Assembly (NCBI GenBank): GCA_964458385.1
Contig: CAYWIS010000004.1
Coordinates: 7,629-71,628 of the forward strand
DNA: 64,000 nt
Source: JAHWKS01 sp964458385
GTDB taxonomy: Bacteria; Planctomycetota; Planctomycetia; Pirellulales; Pirellulaceae
Reading direction: 5' to 3'
This document shows positions 17,765-26,061 of the stretch, in pieces. Below the pieces are notes generated by a model. The model saw only the letters and a program-made list of their open reading frames with translations, was not told the origin of the DNA and ran no database searches. A program made the translations under genes and the position numbers. The first letter of the stretch is position 1. Each line of letters opens with the position of its first letter.

Positions 17765-17836
17765 GGGTAAGCCGGCTGGTGTTTTTCGGTACTCCCGAAA
17801 AACCGTGACGCCGCAAGTGATCCAGCCGGCTTACCC
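17765..17836. repeat. Nested palindrome (hairpin inside a hairpin)
   Basis: Outer arms of 15 perfect bases, GGGTAAGCCGGCTGG at 17765-17779 and its complement at 17822-17836. Inside is a second perfect inverted repeat, GTTTTTCGG at 17781-17789 and CCGAAAAAC at 17795-17803. The element could fold into a compact cruciform or Y shape on either strand. A similar nested design, with different sequence, lies at 56178-56229. No neighbouring open frame explains it. Confidence 0.6.
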
Positions 17837-17998
17837 GGCTTGCGGGCGGGTTTTCGAGGAGGAAGGGAGCAAACGCCCTCTTATCCTTCAACCCCCATCG
17901 GCGTCGTGGGTTTCGCAGGAATCCCTGCTGCGATTTGCCCGCCCCCCAGACCGCTGCATAATTGATGCGTTGGGTATCCATCGCTCGGGAGACACGTT

Positions 17999-19762
17999 AT
18001 GCGAAATATCGTGGGGCCGCTGCTTGTCGCAATCCTCGTTGCCGTGCCCGCTTCGCTTTCGGCCGATGAGGCCGCCGACGCCCTGCACGCGCTATTCGAC
18101 GAGGCATGGGAGTACGACCTGCAAGAGGATCCCCTTTGGGCGACCCATGTGGGTGACCATCGCTGGAATGACCGTCTCCCCGAGGTAACGACCCAAGCCG
18201 TACGCCGTCGCCTTGACCAGAAGAGGGAGTTTCTACGGCGGTTGGAAAAGATCAACCGCGAGGCGCTTTCCCCTGAAGATCGGATTCACCGCGACATCTT
18301 CGCCCGGCTATTACAAAACGAAATCGCCGAAGGAGAATTCGAAACCTACCTGATGCCCGTCACAAACCTGGGGGGATTTCACTCGGAGTTTGCCGAACTA
18401 CCCCAGAATGTGCCGCTTGCCACGGTCCAAGACTATGAAAACTACCTTGCGCGGTTGCGGGCATTTGAAGTGTACGTGCAGCAACATATCAAGCTAATGC
18501 GGGAAGGACTCACCAAGGGCCTTACTCCGCCCGCGGTAGCGCTCGACGGAGTCGACGAAGCCACCGAGGCGCACATCGTAGCCAGTCCTGACCGTAGCCT
18601 ACTGTTCGAGCCGCTGCGCAATTTTCCCGACAGTATCGACGCCGCCGATCGTGCGCGCCTCACCGCCGCCGCACAGACGGCGATCGCCGAAAGTGTCATT
18701 CCTGCTTATCGCACATTCCTCGAATTCCTGCGGCAAGAGTACCTCCCCGCGGCGCGTGACTCCATTGCGGCCTCGGCTTTGCCCCGCGGTCGAGAGCTCT
18801 ACCGCTTTCGGATTCGCAAGTTCACCACACTCGATCTAACGCCTGAAGAAGTCCATCAGACAGGGCTCCACGAAGTGCGGCGCATTCGCCAGGAAATGGA
18901 AGAGGTGATTCGCAAGACAGGCTTTGAGGGAGATTTCGCTGCGTTCTTGGAGCACCTGCGCACCGATCCGCAGTTCTACGCAACCACGCCCGAGGAGCTG
19001 TTGAAAGAGGTGGCCTACATTCTCAAAACGATGGACGGCAAGCTACCAGCGTTGTTCGGCAAGCTGCCCCGTATGCCCTATGGCATTCGCCCGATCCCCG
19101 ACTACCTGGCGCCCAAAGCTCCCACGGCCTATTACCAATCGCCAGCCGGCGACGGCACGCGAGCCGGGTTCTTCTACATCAACACGTACAACCTCAAGAG
19201 CCGGCCTTTGTACGAACTCGAGGCGCTCGCGCTGCACGAGGCGGTTCCCGGCCACCACTTGCAATTGGCCCTTCAGCAAGAACTGACCGGCCTTCCTCAA
19301 TTCCGTCGCTTTGCTGGCTTTACCGCATTCATCGAGGGCTGGGCTTTGTACGCCGAACGGTTAGGGCAGGAAGTTGGCTTTTACCAAGACCCGTATCGCG
19401 ACTTTGGCCGACTCAGTTACGAGATGTGGCGAGCATGCCGTCTGGTGGTTGACACCGGCATTCATTACTTCGGCTGGACACGAGAGCAGGCGATTGCCTT
19501 CATGGCCGAAAACACGGCCCTTTCGCGTCATAATATTGAAGCCGAAGTTGACCGCTACATCGCCTGGCCCGGCCAGGCCGTAGCTTATAAGACGGGCGAG
19601 TTGAAGATCCGCGAATTACGCCGCAAGGCCGAACAAACGCTCGGCGAACGGTTCGATGTGCGTGCGTTCCACGATGTTGTGCTTGGTAGCGGCGGCGTTC
19701 CCCTGGATGTGCTGGAAGCCAACGTCGAAGCATACCTCTCCGCCGCGTCCGCCAAGGACTAA
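17999..19762 (+). CDS. Exported DUF885-family protein, predicted zinc-dependent hydrolase
   Basis: A 587-residue protein with a signal peptide (IVGPLLVAILVAVPASLSA, about 4-22). The body matches the DUF885 family: WATHVGDHRWNDRLP near residue 45, many helices, and the motif ALHEAVPGHHLQLAL near residue 417, a HExxxGHH-type zinc site. A downstream GWALYAERLGQE segment should provide the third ligand (Glu). The family is thought to be peptidases, but few members are characterised, so the substrate is unknown. Length is normal for the family (about 560-620). The start fits the signal peptide. The next gene begins 126 bp downstream. Confidence 0.82.
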   Translation: MRNIVGPLLVAILVAVPASLSADEAADALHALFDEAWEYDLQEDPLWATHVGDHRWNDRLPEVTTQAVRRRLDQKREFLRRLEKINREALSPEDRIHRDIFARLLQNEIAEGEFETYLMPVTNLGGFHSEFAELPQNVPLATVQDYENYLARLRAFEVYVQQHIKLMREGLTKGLTPPAVALDGVDEATEAHIVASPDRSLLFEPLRNFPDSIDAADRARLTAAAQTAIAESVIPAYRTFLEFLRQEYLPAARDSIAASALPRGRELYRFRIRKFTTLDLTPEEVHQTGLHEVRRIRQEMEEVIRKTGFEGDFAAFLEHLRTDPQFYATTPEELLKEVAYILKTMDGKLPALFGKLPRMPYGIRPIPDYLAPKAPTAYYQSPAGDGTRAGFFYINTYNLKSRPLYELEALALHEAVPGHHLQLALQQELTGLPQFRRFAGFTAFIEGWALYAERLGQEVGFYQDPYRDFGRLSYEMWRACRLVVDTGIHYFGWTREQAIAFMAENTALSRHNIEAEVDRYIAWPGQAVAYKTGELKIRELRRKAEQTLGERFDVRAFHDVVLGSGGVPLDVLEANVEAYLSAASAKD

Positions 19763-19888
19763 TGTTCCCATCCGCAAAATAACGCCGCTGCACGGGCCCG
19801 ATCGCACAGCCATGAGCGTCTAGATCGCTCTTGGCGTATTGATGCGGTTGGGGTACTCTCGGGCCGTCATTCTTCACGATTCAACGCT

Positions 19889-20158
19889 ATGCCCCGCGTC
19901 TCGTTTACCGCCAACTTGCAGCGACACGTCGCCTGCCCAACCGAAACGGTTTCGGGCGAGACCGTGGGCGAGGCGCTGGCGCAAGTGTTTGCCGTCAACC
20001 CGCTCTTGCGCGGCTACGTGCTTGACGAACAGGGTGCGGTGCGGCATCACGTGGTCATTTTTGTCGACGGGCAAGCCATTACCGACCGGCGCGCGCTCAC
20101 CGACGCCGTGCGGCCAGAAAGCGAGATACACGTCTTTCAGGCTCTGTCCGGCGGATGA
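19889..20158 (+). CDS. MoaD/ThiS-family sulfur carrier protein
   Basis: An 89-residue ubiquitin-fold protein. It begins PRVSFTANLQRHVACP, contains the pattern GETVGEALAQVF ... RGYVLDEQGAVRHHVVIFVDGQ, and ends in ALSGG. The C-terminal Gly-Gly is the known site of activation and thiocarboxylation in MoaD and ThiS. No moaE, thiG or E1-like activating enzyme gene is near, so its pathway cannot be read from context. It lies 121 bp upstream of a BNR-repeat protein on the same strand; I recall similar pairs in other bacteria, which suggests a function apart from molybdopterin or thiamine synthesis. Confidence 0.8.
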   Translation: MPRVSFTANLQRHVACPTETVSGETVGEALAQVFAVNPLLRGYVLDEQGAVRHHVVIFVDGQAITDRRALTDAVRPESEIHVFQALSGG

Positions 20159-20279
20159 CGCGCTTGGCATCGTAACGAAATAGCGAGGCGGCGGTCATTC
20201 TTAGAGCCTTGGCCCGCGGGCGACGCGCCGGTCGCGGCCAGGCAAACAGCTCTTGTCTTCCCTTTTAGGACTACGCACC

Positions 20280-21386
20280 ATGACGGATCGCCTGCATGTC
20301 GCCACGCGGAAAGGATTGTTCACTCTCGAAGGCCGTTCGGGTGACTGGCGCATCGCCGAGACGGCATTCTTAGGCGACCCGATTTCGATGACCGTCCATG
20401 ACCCGCGTTCGGGAACCACCTACGCGGCGCTGGACTTGGGGCATTTCGGCGTCAAGCTGCACGCCAAGCCCGAAGGCGGCGAGTGGAAAGAGATCACCTG
20501 TCCCGCCTACCCGCCTAAGCCCGACGACGTGGAGGACCTCAATCCGTTCACCGGCGCGCCGGTGGCGTGGACCGTAGCCAAGATCTGGGCGTTGGAAACC
20601 GGCGGCGCCGATCAACCCGGCCGATTATGGTGCGGCGTGGCGCCAGGCGGATTATTCCGCTCGGACGACGGCGGGCAATCGTGGGAGTTGGTGCGGTCGC
20701 TGTGGGATCATCCTGGCCGTAAAAAGTGGTTTGGCGGGGGAACCGACGTGCCGGCGTTACATTCCATTTGCGTCGATCCGCGTGATTCGCGGCGCGTGCG
20801 TGTGGCGGTTTCGTGCGGTGGAGTTTGGGAAACGCGCGACGACGGCCAAACTTGGGAATGCCGCGCCGAAGGCATGTTCGCCACCTACATGCCGCCCGAG
20901 CAAAGCCGCGTGCCGGAAATTCAAGACGTGCATCGTCTGGCGCAGTCTCCCGCCGATCCTCAAGTTTTGTGGGCGCAGCATCACAACGGCATCTTTCGTT
21001 CCGAGGACGACGGCGCCACCTGGCACGAAGTGAAGGGGAATGCGTCTTCGACCTTTGGCTTCGCCGTGGCGGCTCATCCGCGCGAACGCGACACCGCTTG
21101 GTTCGTGCCGGCCATAAGCGATGAGCGACGCATCCCGATTTCGGGCCAGGTGATCGTCACGCGCACCCGCGACGGCGGCAAGAGCTTCGAGGTGCTGCGC
21201 GACGGCCTGCCCCAGGAGCACGCGTACGACATCGTCTTCCGCCACGCGCTGGCCGTGAACGCCACGGGCGACATCTTGGCGTTTGGTTCGACCACCGGCT
21301 CGTTGTGGATCAGCCACGATGGCGGCGACCATTTCGAGTGTTTTTCCCACCACCTACCCCCGATCTACTCGGTCCGCTTTGCCTAG
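20280..21386 (+). CDS. BNR/Asp-box repeat beta-propeller protein
   Basis: A 368-residue cytoplasmic protein (no signal peptide) made of beta-propeller blades. At least five Asp-box motifs are visible: SDDGGQSWE, RDDGQTWE, EDDGATWHE, RDGGKSFEV and SHDGGDHFE. Such propellers occur in sialidases and in VPS10/YCF48-like scaffold proteins; the catalytic sialidase residues are not evident, so a hydrolase name is not justified. The ATG at 20280 begins MTDRLHVATRKGLFTLEG, the usual first strand of these proteins; an upstream start at 20253 adds nine residues. It probably forms a unit with the MoaD/ThiS-type gene just upstream. Confidence 0.78.
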   Translation: MTDRLHVATRKGLFTLEGRSGDWRIAETAFLGDPISMTVHDPRSGTTYAALDLGHFGVKLHAKPEGGEWKEITCPAYPPKPDDVEDLNPFTGAPVAWTVAKIWALETGGADQPGRLWCGVAPGGLFRSDDGGQSWELVRSLWDHPGRKKWFGGGTDVPALHSICVDPRDSRRVRVAVSCGGVWETRDDGQTWECRAEGMFATYMPPEQSRVPEIQDVHRLAQSPADPQVLWAQHHNGIFRSEDDGATWHEVKGNASSTFGFAVAAHPRERDTAWFVPAISDERRIPISGQVIVTRTRDGGKSFEVLRDGLPQEHAYDIVFRHALAVNATGDILAFGSTTGSLWISHDGGDHFECFSHHLPPIYSVRFA

Positions 21387-21565
21387 ACGGCGACGCCCCA
21401 CCGAGAGCATCCGCCCGCGCTGCACGATCCGCAACCACAAGTGCAGCGAGCCGTTGGCCATGAAGCACACCATGGCGCACTGGGCCGTTTGACGCAGGGT
21501 GGCGTAGGAACGATATTGAAGAAGACCGCTACCTTGCGTTTTTCTTCCTTGGTCGTTGCGCCCCG

Positions 21566-22783
21566 ATGCACGTCTCGTTCAATTGCCCTACTGGCCACCG
21601 GCTGACGGCGCCGCTACGTCATGCGGGCAAAACGGTGCGCTGTCCTCAATGCGGCGAGACGGTGCGGCTTCCCTCGCAAGAGACAATCGAGCGCAAGTTG
21701 CGCGAAAAGCGGCAAGCAGCGCTGCGGCGCGAGCGGGCGGTCAAAACCGTTCCGCCCGTCTCTCCTCAAGAAGCCCTTTCGGCGCCAGGAGTCCAAGCAC
21801 CCAAGCAAGACACCTCGGCGAAGCGCGGCGGACAGGCGCTCAAGAATAAACATCCGGCTGCGGCGCCTTCCCCAAAGTCATCGCCCAAGCCAACTCCGCA
21901 ACCTGCGCCCCCAACTCCGCCCAAACCTCCCACGCCGCCCAAGCCAGTCGAGATCAAAACTCCTGCGGCGCCCCCCTTACCGCCGGTAGACCAACCTATG
22001 CCGCCTGCGCTTCCCGCGTCGGCGGTTACGTCTCCGCCCCCCTTGCCTTCCCCACCCGCCGTAGCGCCGCCGGCCTTCGTCCCGTTTCCCGCGGAAGCGC
22101 CATCGGCCTTGGCGCCGCCGCCCGTGGAAACACCGGTCGCTGCAACCACAGTGGCGGAACCGCCGACGACCGACGCGGCGCAGACCATGGGGCTGGGTTC
22201 CGCCACGGCCGCGGAGCCGTCAACGCATGAGCAACCAGCTTCCGAGCCCGAGCTCCCAGTGCGCGGGTACGAGCCTGAGCCAGAACGACGGTGGACGTGT
22301 TTCTCGCTGGGAGTATCGCTCGCGCTGATTGGCCTGTTTGGCGCCGTACCGGCCGTGCTGGAAATTGTCGATTACGTCCAATCGGACCAGACCTTTCCCA
22401 TCGCCCGCTGGGCGTGGCTGGCGCTGATGATCGCCGTGGTGCAAATCGGCTACGCTGTCTACGCCGTCCAGTTGCCCGACTGGAGCACGGCCTGGGTCGT
22501 AACTCTGACCGGCGCGGCGCTCGGCGCTGTCTACGCCGCGCTCTTTGGATTAACGCTGGTGGCAGGCGAAGATAGCCGCATCATTGCGTTGCTGGAGCTG
22601 GAAGACCAACTGCCCGACGGTCGCGCCACGCGGTGGTGCTTTGTAATGCTGGGCATGCTGGGACTGTACGCCTACTTTGCCGGCCGATCCGCCGCTCGCT
22701 GGCGCCACGCCTTCAACTTGACCCGCCCTATGAAGGAGCGCGGGTCGCTGCCCTCCGCCGCCATCAGCCAGGATACCAAATGA
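21566..22783 (+). CDS. Zinc-ribbon, proline-rich membrane protein
   Basis: A 405-residue protein. Residues 1-35 look like a small zinc ribbon (SFNCPTGHRL ... VRCPQCGETVRLP), a common N-terminal module in planctomycete proteins. Residues about 50-230 are a long Pro/Ala/Lys-rich linker, with runs such as PPTPPKPPTPPKP. Residues about 245-385 contain four hydrophobic helices (SLGVSLALIGLFGAVPAVL; LALMIAVVQIGYAVYAVQL; VVTLTGAALGAVYAALFGL; CFVMLGMLGLYAYFAG). The function is unknown. Its stop codon lies inside the 3' end of the opposing epimerase gene, a 20-bp convergent overlap (22764-22783). Confidence 0.78.
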   Translation: MHVSFNCPTGHRLTAPLRHAGKTVRCPQCGETVRLPSQETIERKLREKRQAALRRERAVKTVPPVSPQEALSAPGVQAPKQDTSAKRGGQALKNKHPAAAPSPKSSPKPTPQPAPPTPPKPPTPPKPVEIKTPAAPPLPPVDQPMPPALPASAVTSPPPLPSPPAVAPPAFVPFPAEAPSALAPPPVETPVAATTVAEPPTTDAAQTMGLGSATAAEPSTHEQPASEPELPVRGYEPEPERRWTCFSLGVSLALIGLFGAVPAVLEIVDYVQSDQTFPIARWAWLALMIAVVQIGYAVYAVQLPDWSTAWVVTLTGAALGAVYAALFGLTLVAGEDSRIIALLELEDQLPDGRATRWCFVMLGMLGLYAYFAGRSAARWRHAFNLTRPMKERGSLPSAAISQDTK

Positions 22784-23765
22784 TGCGCGGGTCATCGGGA
22801 GATCGTTGGTAGTCGTAAGCTTCGTCGATGAGCCGCGCCAGATCGTACTTGGGGCGCCACCCCAAAAGGAACTTGGCCTTGGCGTTGTCGAGCCAGGTGG
22901 AGTGATACGGCGTTCGCACATCCACCGAGGGCAGCCCACGCGTGCGGTGCAGATGCTCGGCCACATGACGATAGTTCACCGGCTCGTCCATACAAATGTT
23001 GAATGTCTGTTGCCGCGCCTGCGGATGATCGATCGCCAGCAAAATCGCCTCAACCAGGTCGCTCACATGAACGAAATTCCGTAACACCGGCTGGCCATCG
23101 GGATCGAGCATCACCGGCACGGTCCCACTTTCCACGTACTTATCGGCCTGCTCTGCTCCCACCAGGTCGCGCCATACGGGACCGCCGAACACATCAGGGC
23201 CGAAGGAAAGCTGATACTTGAAATCGTCTTTCTCCATAATCCACGGCGCCCGCAGGCAGCAGCCGTTCAAATCGTACTGAATCTGGTACTGCTCCAGCAT
23301 TACCTCTTCCAGCACCTTGGACAGTGCATAGCAGCCATGGTAGGCGGTGTGCCGCTGCGTTTCGGTTACGGGGAGGGGATGCGGGTAGTAGAAGTGCCCC
23401 AAAGCCGCATCGCCGCCAAGCAAGATGAACTGCCGGAACGTGGGCCGCGTGCGGCATTCCTCCAGCAGCCAGAACAGCCCTTTGACGGTCACATCCATAA
23501 CTGCTTCAGGCGTTTCTTTGCAGGTGGCCAGATGGAGTACATGCGTGACGCCTTCCATTGCGCTCCGCGCGACGTCGCGGTCGGCAATACTGCCACGGAT
23601 TGTTTCTACCCGTTCCTGCGCGGGCAACGTCCGGTTATGGCACAAGGCTCGGACCTGCCAGTCCTGAAACTTTTCGGTTTCCAGAAACCGTGCAAGGAAA
23701 TTCGTGCCAACTTTCCCCGTGGCTCCTGTTACCAGAAGGCGATTCTGCGCCGTGTGTTGGGTCAT
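22764..23765 (-). CDS. NAD(P)-dependent epimerase/dehydratase (extended SDR)
   Basis: A 333-residue short-chain dehydrogenase of the extended type. The Rossmann motif GATGKVG is at residues 14-20. Next comes an Asp/Arg-rich stretch (RGSIADRDVARSAM), then the catalytic YALSK (about 155-159), the YxxxK signature. The C-terminal half has the substrate-binding pattern of nucleotide-sugar epimerases (NFVHVSDLVEAILLAID; WRPKYDLARLIDEAYDY). The exact substrate cannot be inferred. I use the ATG at 23765 (MTQHTAQNRLL); the open frame runs on to 23855 across a terminator hairpin, so that longer reading is unlikely. Confidence 0.85.
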   Translation of the reverse strand: MTQHTAQNRLLVTGATGKVGTNFLARFLETEKFQDWQVRALCHNRTLPAQERVETIRGSIADRDVARSAMEGVTHVLHLATCKETPEAVMDVTVKGLFWLLEECRTRPTFRQFILLGGDAALGHFYYPHPLPVTETQRHTAYHGCYALSKVLEEVMLEQYQIQYDLNGCCLRAPWIMEKDDFKYQLSFGPDVFGGPVWRDLVGAEQADKYVESGTVPVMLDPDGQPVLRNFVHVSDLVEAILLAIDHPQARQQTFNICMDEPVNYRHVAEHLHRTRGLPSVDVRTPYHSTWLDNAKAKFLLGWRPKYDLARLIDEAYDYQRSPDDPRIIWYPG

Positions 23766-23810
23766 GCCTGTTGGAGATGCGTAGGGTACAGCAATAAAAC
23801 CGGCCCCACC

Positions 23811-23842
23811 ATAAAAAAAGCCGCCTCCCAAGGGAAGGCGGC
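23811..23842 (-). terminator. Intrinsic terminator on the minus strand
   Basis: Stem GCCGCCTTCCC / GGGAGGCGGC read on the minus strand (one bulged base), followed by TTTTTTTAT. It lies between csbD (upstream) and the epimerase gene (start 46 bases further). It most likely ends a transcript coming from csbD. Confidence 0.75.
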
Positions 23843-23904
23843 GCCCGATGGCCAACGGCTTTAAGACGTATACCCGCTTAAGACGCAGACCGACATCACG
23901 ACAA

Positions 23905-23977
23905 AGGGTCGGGAGCCTTTTTCATCCAACACCCTTGCCAAGCGGCAAGCGTCAAATTTGAAAAGACTCCCGACCCT
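23905..23977. repeat. Inverted repeat with 11-base perfect arms
   Basis: AGGGTCGGGAG at 23905-23915 and CTCCCGACCCT at 23967-23977. The pairing continues inward, apart from one mismatch, with CTTTT against AAAAG. The loop of about 40 bases contains no gene. It lies in the 310-base gap between csbD and the epimerase gene, next to the terminator. It may be a small dispersed element. Confidence 0.5.
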
Positions 23978-24075
23978 GCAGGACTGCCCTCACCCGTTAG
24001 GTTGCTCGCTTGTGGCCATGTCTTTGACAAGAGTGAGAGCAGCATGGCGCAAGCATTTGACCGCTTGGCCGTTAG

Positions 24076-24291
24076 CTATAGCGTGTGAACAAACTTATCT
24101 AGTTCGCGCTCGGCTTCCTCTTTCGCCCAGCCATAGCGTTCTTGCAGACGGCCAGCCAACTCTTCGCGTTTGCCCCGCATCTTTTCGAGGTCATCGTCGG
24201 TCAACTCGCCCCACTGCTGTTTGATTTTGCCTTTGATCTGCTTCCAGTTGCCTTCAATCTGATCCCAGTTCATGTTTTTGTCCTCGGACAT
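24076..24291 (-). CDS. CsbD-family small stress protein
   Basis: A 71-residue, very hydrophilic, helical protein. The core MNWDQIEGNWKQIKGKIKQQ followed by WGELTDDDLEKMRGKREEL is the CsbD signature. CsbD is a member of the general stress regulon in Bacillus and a widespread abundant stress protein elsewhere; its biochemical role is unknown. The start at 24291 gives MSEDKNMNWDQ; an internal ATG at 24270 (MNWDQ) is also possible. It is monocistronic, divergent from the histidine kinase gene. Confidence 0.88.
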   Translation of the reverse strand: MSEDKNMNWDQIEGNWKQIKGKIKQQWGELTDDDLEKMRGKREELAGRLQERYGWAKEEAERELDKFVHTL

Positions 24292-24471
24292 AGGGAATGG
24301 ACTATCGTGCACGTTTTTCCTTTCAACTGCATGCGGCGTGCCAAAATCTCACATTTGCGATAAAGCAACGGTTTTCGGTCTTGTCGCCAGGCGCGGCTGG
24401 TTGTTACACTCCCGGCGGCAAAACCGGCGTTGGACCAATGTCCACTGGGGGCGTGCGACAAGGAGGTCGCT

Positions 24472-26061
24472 ATGCTGGCTCGATGGCGGATTCGTTACAA
24501 GTTGCTCGTGGGCGTGGTCCTGCTGCTGCTCATCGTGGCGATGCTCGCCTGCAGCAGTTTCCGCGGCGTTTATTCGTATCGCGGGCTGGCTCGCAGCATC
24601 AGCAACCGAGCGGTCGAACTGCCGCTGGCCGCGGCGCTGGCGGAGGCCGTAGGAGAACTCAATAATACGCTGGCCGAGGTTCGCCGCTCCGATCCTTTTC
24701 GCCCTTGGATGCTGCGCGAAGAGTTCACCACCAACATGATGAACGTGCGCGACGCCCTGCGCCGCTATCGTCAACAACTGGCCACCACAGAGCAAACCGG
24801 ATTCCAAATTGACGACAACTCCCGCGAGTGGGAGGCAGTCGAGCAGATTGAAGCAGCGCTATTACGCATCGACCAGCTCAACAGCAGCGAAGCGTGGATG
24901 TTCAATCAACTGGAAGAATCGGCCATGCGCCGCGAGGTGCAAACCATCCACCGCCTCGCCAACGAGCTGCCCACGTACCTGCAACAGCGCATGCACGCCT
25001 TTGCCGGCGATGTGAAGGGCGAGTATCGCATGTGGATCGTGCTGACGTGGATTTCAACGATCCTAGCGGTGCTCATGCTGGGGCTGTTTGTCGCTTGCTT
25101 TTACACCTGGATCTTCGCCCCGCTGCGGATCTTGATTCACGGTTCACGGCGCGTGGCGGCGGGCGACTACAACCACCGTATCCATCTGCCCACGCACGAT
25201 GAAATGGCGGAACTGGCGCACGCGCTCAACGCCATGACCCATAACTTCCAAGAAATTCGCGACGACCTGAACCAACAGGTTCGCTTACGGACAAAAGAAG
25301 TCGTCCGCAGCGAACAGTTGGCTAGCGTCGGTTTCCTGGCGGCCGGCGTAGCGCACGAGATCAACAATCCGCTGGCCTCCATTGCCTGGTCCGCCGAATC
25401 GCTGGAGTTGCGGCTGCACGACATCATCCAGGCTGACGACGCCAAGCCCGACGGTGAACACAACGAAGAAATCACGGTCCTTCGCGATTACCTGCGGCGT
25501 ATTCAAGACGAAGCGTTCCGCTGCAAAGAGATCACCGAGCGGCTGCTGGACTTCTCGCGGCTGGGAGACAGTCAAAAACAAGAGACCGACCTGACCCACC
25601 TGGTGAGCGACGTAATCGACATGGTCCGCCACGTGGGCAAATACCGCGAGAAGAACATTGAATTCCATCACGGAGAAACGGTCTACGCGCAGGTCAATCC
25701 TCAAGAGATCAAACAAGTGGTGCTGAACCTGATCACCAACGCGCTGGACAGTCTGGAGCCCGGCGGCGTGGTGCAGGTACGGCTCGAAAAGCATCGCGGC
25801 TTTGCCGAGCTTGTGGTGCAAGACAACGGCTGCGGCATGACGGAAGAAGTGCTGGAACATCTGTTCGAGCCGTTCTTCACCCGCCGCCGCGACGGCAAGG
25901 GAACGGGGCTGGGGCTGTCGATCACGTATCAAATCGTCAACGACCATGGAGGCAGCATTTCCGCCTCCAGCGATGGCCCGGGCCGAGGCTCAACTTTCAG
26001 TGTGACTCTGCCCTTAGTGCAACATGAACAAAACCGCCAAAAGCAACTCCAAGCCGCCTAG
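24472..26061 (+). CDS. Membrane-bound sensor histidine kinase
   Basis: A 529-residue sensor kinase. Membrane helices at about 10-30 and 185-210 enclose a helical periplasmic sensor of about 150 residues. A HAMP domain (about 212-262; PLRILIHGSRRVAAGDYNHR) and a short coiled coil follow. The HisKA dimerisation domain has the phospho-acceptor His in AAGVAHEINNPLASI near residue 294. The ATPase domain shows the N box (VVLNLITNALDSLEPGG), G1 (DNGCGMT), F box (LFEPFFTRR) and G2 (GKGTGLGLSI). It looks NtrB-like in the HEINNPL motif and its partner. AAGGAGG lies six bases before the ATG. The stop lies 38 bp inside the regulator gene, so the two form one operon. Confidence 0.93.
   Translation: MLARWRIRYKLLVGVVLLLLIVAMLACSSFRGVYSYRGLARSISNRAVELPLAAALAEAVGELNNTLAEVRRSDPFRPWMLREEFTTNMMNVRDALRRYRQQLATTEQTGFQIDDNSREWEAVEQIEAALLRIDQLNSSEAWMFNQLEESAMRREVQTIHRLANELPTYLQQRMHAFAGDVKGEYRMWIVLTWISTILAVLMLGLFVACFYTWIFAPLRILIHGSRRVAAGDYNHRIHLPTHDEMAELAHALNAMTHNFQEIRDDLNQQVRLRTKEVVRSEQLASVGFLAAGVAHEINNPLASIAWSAESLELRLHDIIQADDAKPDGEHNEEITVLRDYLRRIQDEAFRCKEITERLLDFSRLGDSQKQETDLTHLVSDVIDMVRHVGKYREKNIEFHHGETVYAQVNPQEIKQVVLNLITNALDSLEPGGVVQVRLEKHRGFAELVVQDNGCGMTEEVLEHLFEPFFTRRRDGKGTGLGLSITYQIVNDHGGSISASSDGPGRGSTFSVTLPLVQHEQNRQKQLQAA

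Larger units (their letters stand above)
17418..17998. other. Divergent intergenic region between gspE and the DUF885 gene (581 bp)
   Basis: No convincing gene. It holds the REP-like pair (17461-17526) and the nested palindrome (17765-17836). Promoters for both divergent genes must lie here, but no clear -35/-10 pair stands out. An open frame of 134 codons on the minus strand has no ribosome binding site and low-complexity, non-protein-like composition; it is not called. Confidence 0.6.

Noticed and set aside
17577..17981. A 134-codon minus-strand frame upstream of the DUF885 gene.
   Set aside because: It crosses the nested palindrome and has no ribosome binding site.
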